Shown one piece after another: positions 60,720 through 64,000 of a stretch of DNA of 64,000 nucleotides. The translations under genes and the position numbers were made by a program. The DNA lies in contig JAZUQZ010000026.1 in NCBI GenBank assembly GCA_045626925.1, forward strand, positions 50,301 to 114,300, written 5' to 3'. This DNA is from Aphodoplasma sp045626925. GTDB taxonomy: Bacteria > Bacillota > Clostridia > UBA1381 > UMGS1253. Under the pieces are notes generated by a model that saw only the letters and a list, made by a program, of their open reading frames with translations, was not told where the DNA came from and did not search any database. Every line of letters starts with the position of its first letter. Within the stretch, counting starts at the first letter, position 1.

Positions 60720-60835
60720 GTAGTTGTATTTATTTTTCAATATTTCCCATAAAATATCTCTTTTGTATAGGTCTGTTTTGAATATAGTTTAATGCTTCGC
60801 CGAATCTTTGAAAGTAGATTGATATGTGATTTGTT

Positions 60836-62029
60836 TTACATTATGCGTTTGCGTGTTGCAACAGCACAGAGAAGTCCACCGAAAAGAGCAAGGCCTGCCC
60901 ACACCCAGATAGTTGTGTTCCAACCGAAGTTTTCAGAGATAAGTGCAATCCCGTAAGTGGAAAGTGCGCTTCCAATATAGGTAAAGGAATTTAGCACACC
61001 CGATACTGTAGATGTATTTTTAAAATACATCGGAAGCATACAAACGAGCAGAAGGTTTACGCCGTGCATTGCGCCCGTAAGTATTGCGGAGAGAAAGATC
61101 GAAAGTGCAGCATTGCCGGATGATAAAACTGCAAGCAACACAGCTGCAACAACACCAGCAAGAAAAATATATGCAGAGAGCGTGAGTTCGTTTTTTACTT
61201 TACTGTTGCGAAACCAGAGAGTTATCCTAAAACAGATTATACTAAATATCGGAAGGATGACACCAGTGAGGATTGATGTGGAACTCCCAAAGTTGTAAAC
61301 TTCGGCAATATATGTAGGCATCCATGTAGTTATTCCGTCACGAAGCGCACCCTGACATATTATTGCAACTACTATTGCGACAAGTGCAAAACTGGAAAAC
61401 GGGTTTTTTCTTCCCGAAGAGGCCTCTGCACTGTCTGATTTCATGGAAACAGAGGTATTGGTATTTCGAAGCGCAAGCATCCATATGAATGCCATTATAA
61501 TGCACATTGAAAAGGAAAAAAAGAACATACCTCTCCATCCGATGGTTGATATAAACAACGGAGAAAAAAGATAAACTGCAATTGTTCCGATTGAGCTTCC
61601 CCATGATACGCGTACTGTTGCAATGCGATATGTTTCATCATCGAAAAGTCCTGCCATAATTTTTACAAGCGGTGGCCACATAAAGCTCTGCGCAAAACCG
61701 TTTACCGCCCATATGGCGACCATCACTCCAGGAGTAGGGCAGAAGGGAATTAAAATATTCATAAGTGCTGTGAGCAGAAGTCCACTGAGCATTAAAAGCT
61801 TTGGATTCATTCGGTCGCCCATATATCCGCTGACAAGCTGACCCGCACCGTAGGTAACAAAACTTGCGGTGACGGCAAGGGAAACGTCGCTTTTTAGAAA
61901 GCCTTCTGCGCGTACCATTTCAAGAATCACTGCGCCAAAGTTTATGCGTGAGACATAGCTTGTAAAATACATTGCGGAAAAGAGAAGAATCAGAAGATTT
62001 GTCCTTTTTTTCGTCATTGAAGTATTCAT
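60836..62029 (-). CDS. MFS transporter, organophosphate-transporter-like
   Basis: 397 residues, 12 membrane segments. YFTSYVSRINFGAVILEM, GQLVSGYMGDRMNPKLLMLSGLL, and AVNGFAQSFMWPPLVKIMAGLFDDE resemble the organophosphate:phosphate antiporter and sugar-phosphate branch (GlpT/UhpT-like). The ATG at 62029 overlaps the phosphodiesterase stop in an ATGA-type junction, so the genes are coupled. It likely imports a phosphorylated or otherwise acidic small molecule handled by the upstream enzyme. Confidence 0.85.
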   Translation of the reverse strand: MNTSMTKKRTNLLILLFSAMYFTSYVSRINFGAVILEMVRAEGFLKSDVSLAVTASFVTYGAGQLVSGYMGDRMNPKLLMLSGLLLTALMNILIPFCPTPGVMVAIWAVNGFAQSFMWPPLVKIMAGLFDDETYRIATVRVSWGSSIGTIAVYLFSPLFISTIGWRGMFFFSFSMCIIMAFIWMLALRNTNTSVSMKSDSAEASSGRKNPFSSFALVAIVVAIICQGALRDGITTWMPTYIAEVYNFGSSTSILTGVILPIFSIICFRITLWFRNSKVKNELTLSAYIFLAGVVAAVLLAVLSSGNAALSIFLSAILTGAMHGVNLLLVCMLPMYFKNTSTVSGVLNSFTYIGSALSTYGIALISENFGWNTTIWVWAGLALFGGLLCAVATRKRIM

Positions 62030-62790
62030 ATAAGAGGCTTGCCCTCCCATTCCGGACTTTCGTCTGCGCCGATAAGGCGTGTAATTGTAGGAGCGATATC
62101 CATAATATTTACATCACGCTCTATTTCGCCCGGGGCAAAATCTGGGCCGAGAAGCATGAGCGGGATTACCATGTCTTCGATCATATTGGTACCATGAACG
62201 CGGTCGTGGCCGCCGTGGTCTGCAGTTATAATAAATGTATATTCATCACGGTATTTTTCAACTATTTTTTCGATGTTTTCCCACGATTTGCGGATGGAAT
62301 CCATATATTCATCACTCATCCATCCGAAAGTGTGACCCGCACCGTCTGGAAAGCCGAGATACAGAAAAACAAAATCTGGTGCTTCTTCAGCAATATAATC
62401 TATTGCAAAATTTGTGTTCTTTGCGTCATTTTTTTCGTAGCCACCGCGTGATGAATACATCGAAAGAGAGACATTTCCCGGTCGCCAGAGGTCTCGGAGT
62501 TGTTCCCAATCATAGAAAATAGCAGCGGTTTTTTTTGCAGCGTGAAGTTGCTCACATATTCCGTTAACAGGGCGTACGAGTGGGATATACAGATTGGTTG
62601 TTATTCCGTGGCGTTCGGGAGGTACACCTAGAAATAGCGACATATGACACGGAAGTGTGACCGATGGAAAAACGGTCTGTGCGCGCATTGTGTACGAACT
62701 TTCCTTCATAAGCTTTTGCACATATGGAAGCTTTTCCATAGAATCTGGACGCATGCCGTCGGCAAGAATGAGAATAACTTTTTTGTTCAT
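62026..62790 (-). CDS. Alkaline phosphatase superfamily phosphodiesterase
   Basis: 254 residues. Metal and nucleophile motifs of the nucleotide pyrophosphatase/phosphodiesterase group: LILADGMRPDSM (Asp near 11), the nucleophile Thr in FPSVTLPCHMSLFLGVPPERHGI, FLYLGFPDGAGHTFGW (Asp, His) and ITADHGGHDRVHG (Asp, His, His). No signal peptide, so cytosolic. It would hydrolyse a phosphodiester or phosphonate substrate. AAGGAG site; 4-bp overlap with the regulator gene upstream. Confidence 0.88.
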   Translation of the reverse strand: MNKKVILILADGMRPDSMEKLPYVQKLMKESSYTMRAQTVFPSVTLPCHMSLFLGVPPERHGITTNLYIPLVRPVNGICEQLHAAKKTAAIFYDWEQLRDLWRPGNVSLSMYSSRGGYEKNDAKNTNFAIDYIAEEAPDFVFLYLGFPDGAGHTFGWMSDEYMDSIRKSWENIEKIVEKYRDEYTFIITADHGGHDRVHGTNMIEDMVIPLMLLGPDFAPGEIERDVNIMDIAPTITRLIGADESPEWEGKPLI

Positions 62791-63563
62791 TTTTGACTCT
62801 TCTCCTTTAAAATTGTAAGATTGTTTTCCCGATACAGGTTAAATATAGTATCGGGCAGGTTTCCGTCTGTGATGTAAGTATGCTCGGGCTTTAAATCACA
62901 GAGCTTGCACAACGATGTTTTTTCAAACTTGGAGCTGTCGGCAAGCACAATGATTTTGTCGGCGATGGAGAGCAGTGTGTGTTGCACATCTGCAAGCGCG
63001 AGGTGAAAATCCGAAACTCCGCACGAGAGAGAAATTCCTGTTGGGAAGATAAACGCTTTTGTGGCATGAAGCAAGCGCAGATTTTGTGCGGTGAGATGCC
63101 CCCAAAACGCATCTTCGCCTTTATCATAGCTTCCGCCGATAAGAACAGTTTGTATTGTCTCCGAGCGGGAAAGAATATTGAAAACACCGAGTGAATGTGT
63201 GATAACGGTAAGGTTTTTAAATTTATCCTTTATAACCTCGGCAAATTCAAGTGCTGTGGTTCCGGCATCAACAGCGATTATATCGCCTTCTTCAATAAGC
63301 TCTGCAGCGATATTTGATAGTTCATTCTTCTCGCGGCGGTGCTCATCGATGCGGACGGCAAACTCGCCAGCAGGCTTAAGAGTTACTGCAGCAAGTGCTC
63401 CTCCGTGGACACGGGAAAGAACTCCTGCGTGTTCGAGCGCGAGAAGGTCGCGACGCACGGTTTCATCCGAAACTCCGAATTCTTTTGCAAGTCCAGCAAC
63501 AGTAACCGCACCATTCTTTGAAAGCGCAGTGCGGATTTTTAAATGTCGTTCATTTACAAGCAT
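62787..63563 (-). CDS. DeoR/GlpR-type transcriptional regulator
   Basis: About 258 residues. N-terminal helix-turn-helix: HLKIRTALSKNGAVTVAGLAKEFGVSDETVRRDLLALEHAGVLSRVHGGA. C-terminal sugar-phosphate-sensing domain with DIIAVDAGTTALEFAEVI, TVITHSLGVFNIL, VLIGGSYDKGEDAFWG and ILADSSKFEK. The ATG at 63563 fits the family start; GGAG is 11 bases upstream. It probably controls its own operon (regulator, phosphodiesterase, MFS) in response to a phosphorylated sugar-like compound. Confidence 0.92.
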   Translation of the reverse strand: MLVNERHLKIRTALSKNGAVTVAGLAKEFGVSDETVRRDLLALEHAGVLSRVHGGALAAVTLKPAGEFAVRIDEHRREKNELSNIAAELIEEGDIIAVDAGTTALEFAEVIKDKFKNLTVITHSLGVFNILSRSETIQTVLIGGSYDKGEDAFWGHLTAQNLRLLHATKAFIFPTGISLSCGVSDFHLALADVQHTLLSIADKIIVLADSSKFEKTSLCKLCDLKPEHTYITDGNLPDTIFNLYRENNLTILKEKSQK

Positions 63564-63716
63564 TAATACATCAACTCCACATTCCACATAATACCACATA
63601 AACACACAAATGTCAACATCAGATGCACCGGAATCAAAAATGAATTTTTCCTTTCTGCGTATTGTTTGTTTCAGATAAATGATTTATAATTATACTGTAT
63701 AATCGTAAATTATTGA

Positions 63717-64000
63717 AATATGCAGTACGATGAAAAGACAGATACATACACCTGTCATTATGGAAAAAAGCTTGTTAATGTTGGTATGAGAAAATCCAAA
63801 ACATCAAGCGGATATATATCAGAAAAAACAATATACCAATGCAAAAGTTGTAAAGGTTGCCCACACAAGGCACAGTTCATAAAGCATAATGTAAGGTGCA
63901 ATACACCACTTGAAGAAAGAACCAAGCGATTTGAATTATCAAAAATATTTAAAAAGCAAAGAGAAGAAATGCTTGAAAGAATCAATACAAAACAAGGGAT
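63717..64000 (+). pseudogene. IS1182-like transposase fragment, runs off the window
   Basis: The open frame reads MQYDEKTDTYTCHYGKKLVN, then a Cys-rich zinc-type segment YQCKSCKGCPHKAQFIKH, then EERTKRFELSKIFKKQREEM. This order is characteristic of the middle of IS1182-family DDE transposases. About 200 N-terminal residues are missing; a stop lies directly upstream and no ribosome site or terminal repeat is visible between 63606 and 63716. The 3' part lies beyond the window, so whether an intact C-terminus exists is unknown. Confidence 0.75.

Larger units (their letters stand above)
60259..60835. other. Intergenic region with a decayed gene
   Basis: Holds the trkA leader, a consensus promoter at 60424-60452, a manA remnant at 60455-60679, its terminator, and about 115 AT-rich bases with nothing recognisable before the converging MFS gene. 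Confidence 0.7.

Noticed and set aside
1..64000. tRNA or rRNA genes
   Set aside because: No T-loop-like GGTTCGAATC plus cloverleaf arms or conserved rRNA segments were seen on reading; a covariance-model scan would settle it.

Overview
The window reads as chromosomal DNA of an endospore-forming, AT-rich Clostridia-type Firmicute (Bacillota). The evidence is a complete spoIIIAA-AH operon, a SpoIVFB-type M50 protease, SpoVAC, candidate mother-cell sigma-E/sigma-K promoters, an S-layer-homology protein, DUF1385, Asp23, YraN and RNase HII in Firmicute-like contexts, strong AGGAGG ribosome sites and several TTG starts. Genus cannot be told from sequence alone. No rRNA, tRNA, CRISPR or prophage was found.

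Layout. 1-13.3 kb: RNase R (left-truncated), a short SpoIVFA-like protein plus SpoIVFB, a DUF1015 protein, SpoVAC, a D-lactate-type dehydrogenase, an exported phosphodiester-glycosidase-like protein with a DUF4364 regulator, an iron-sulfur protein-rnhB-yraN-M19 dipeptidase cluster, and an SLH protein. 13.3-16.6 kb (minus strand): a FemAB-type transferase, alanine racemase and RF1, a wall-precursor/translation operon. 16.6-20.6 kb: an accessory, gene-poor island with nested inverted repeats, a secreted matrixin-type metalloprotease operon behind a putative leader peptide and attenuator, a striking array of TTTATAAA-like palindromes spaced 20-22 bp apart, and decayed gene fragments. 20.6-26.1 kb: ABC exporter, DUF896, GH20-like hydrolase, DUF1385 and PrmC. 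26.1-36.5 kb (minus): a cysteine-rich probable spore protein, then a nine-gene operon from murJ through O-antigen ligase, GT4, two DUF4330 proteins, LepA and HemW to an amidohydrolase. 36.5-43.4 kb: RadA, a zinc-ribbon/propeller membrane protein, RdgB, a DacB/DacF-type carboxypeptidase and a MATE exporter. 43.5-47.2 kb: a 1239-residue secreted heparinase-like protein. 47.3-52.8 kb: the spoIIIA operon and Asp23. 52.9-56.1 kb: a solute-binding lipoprotein and a nucleobase permease that share a duplicated terminator-promoter module. 56.1-60.3 kb (minus): ClC channel and TrkH/TrkA. 60.3-64 kb: a truncated manA remnant, an MFS/phosphodiesterase/DeoR operon and an IS1182-like transposase remnant running off the end.

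How the genes work together. Much of the window concerns the envelope and sporulation: lipid II flipping (MurJ), glycan polymerisation, D-Ala supply and cleavage, peptide-bridge-type transfer, the SpoIIIA engulfment channel, SpoIVFB activation of pro-sigma-K, and SpoVAC for dipicolinate uptake. The most unusual DNA is the non-coding island at 16.6-20.6 kb, above all the periodic palindrome array at 19513-19828 and the leader-peptide/attenuator arrangement at 18976-19143.
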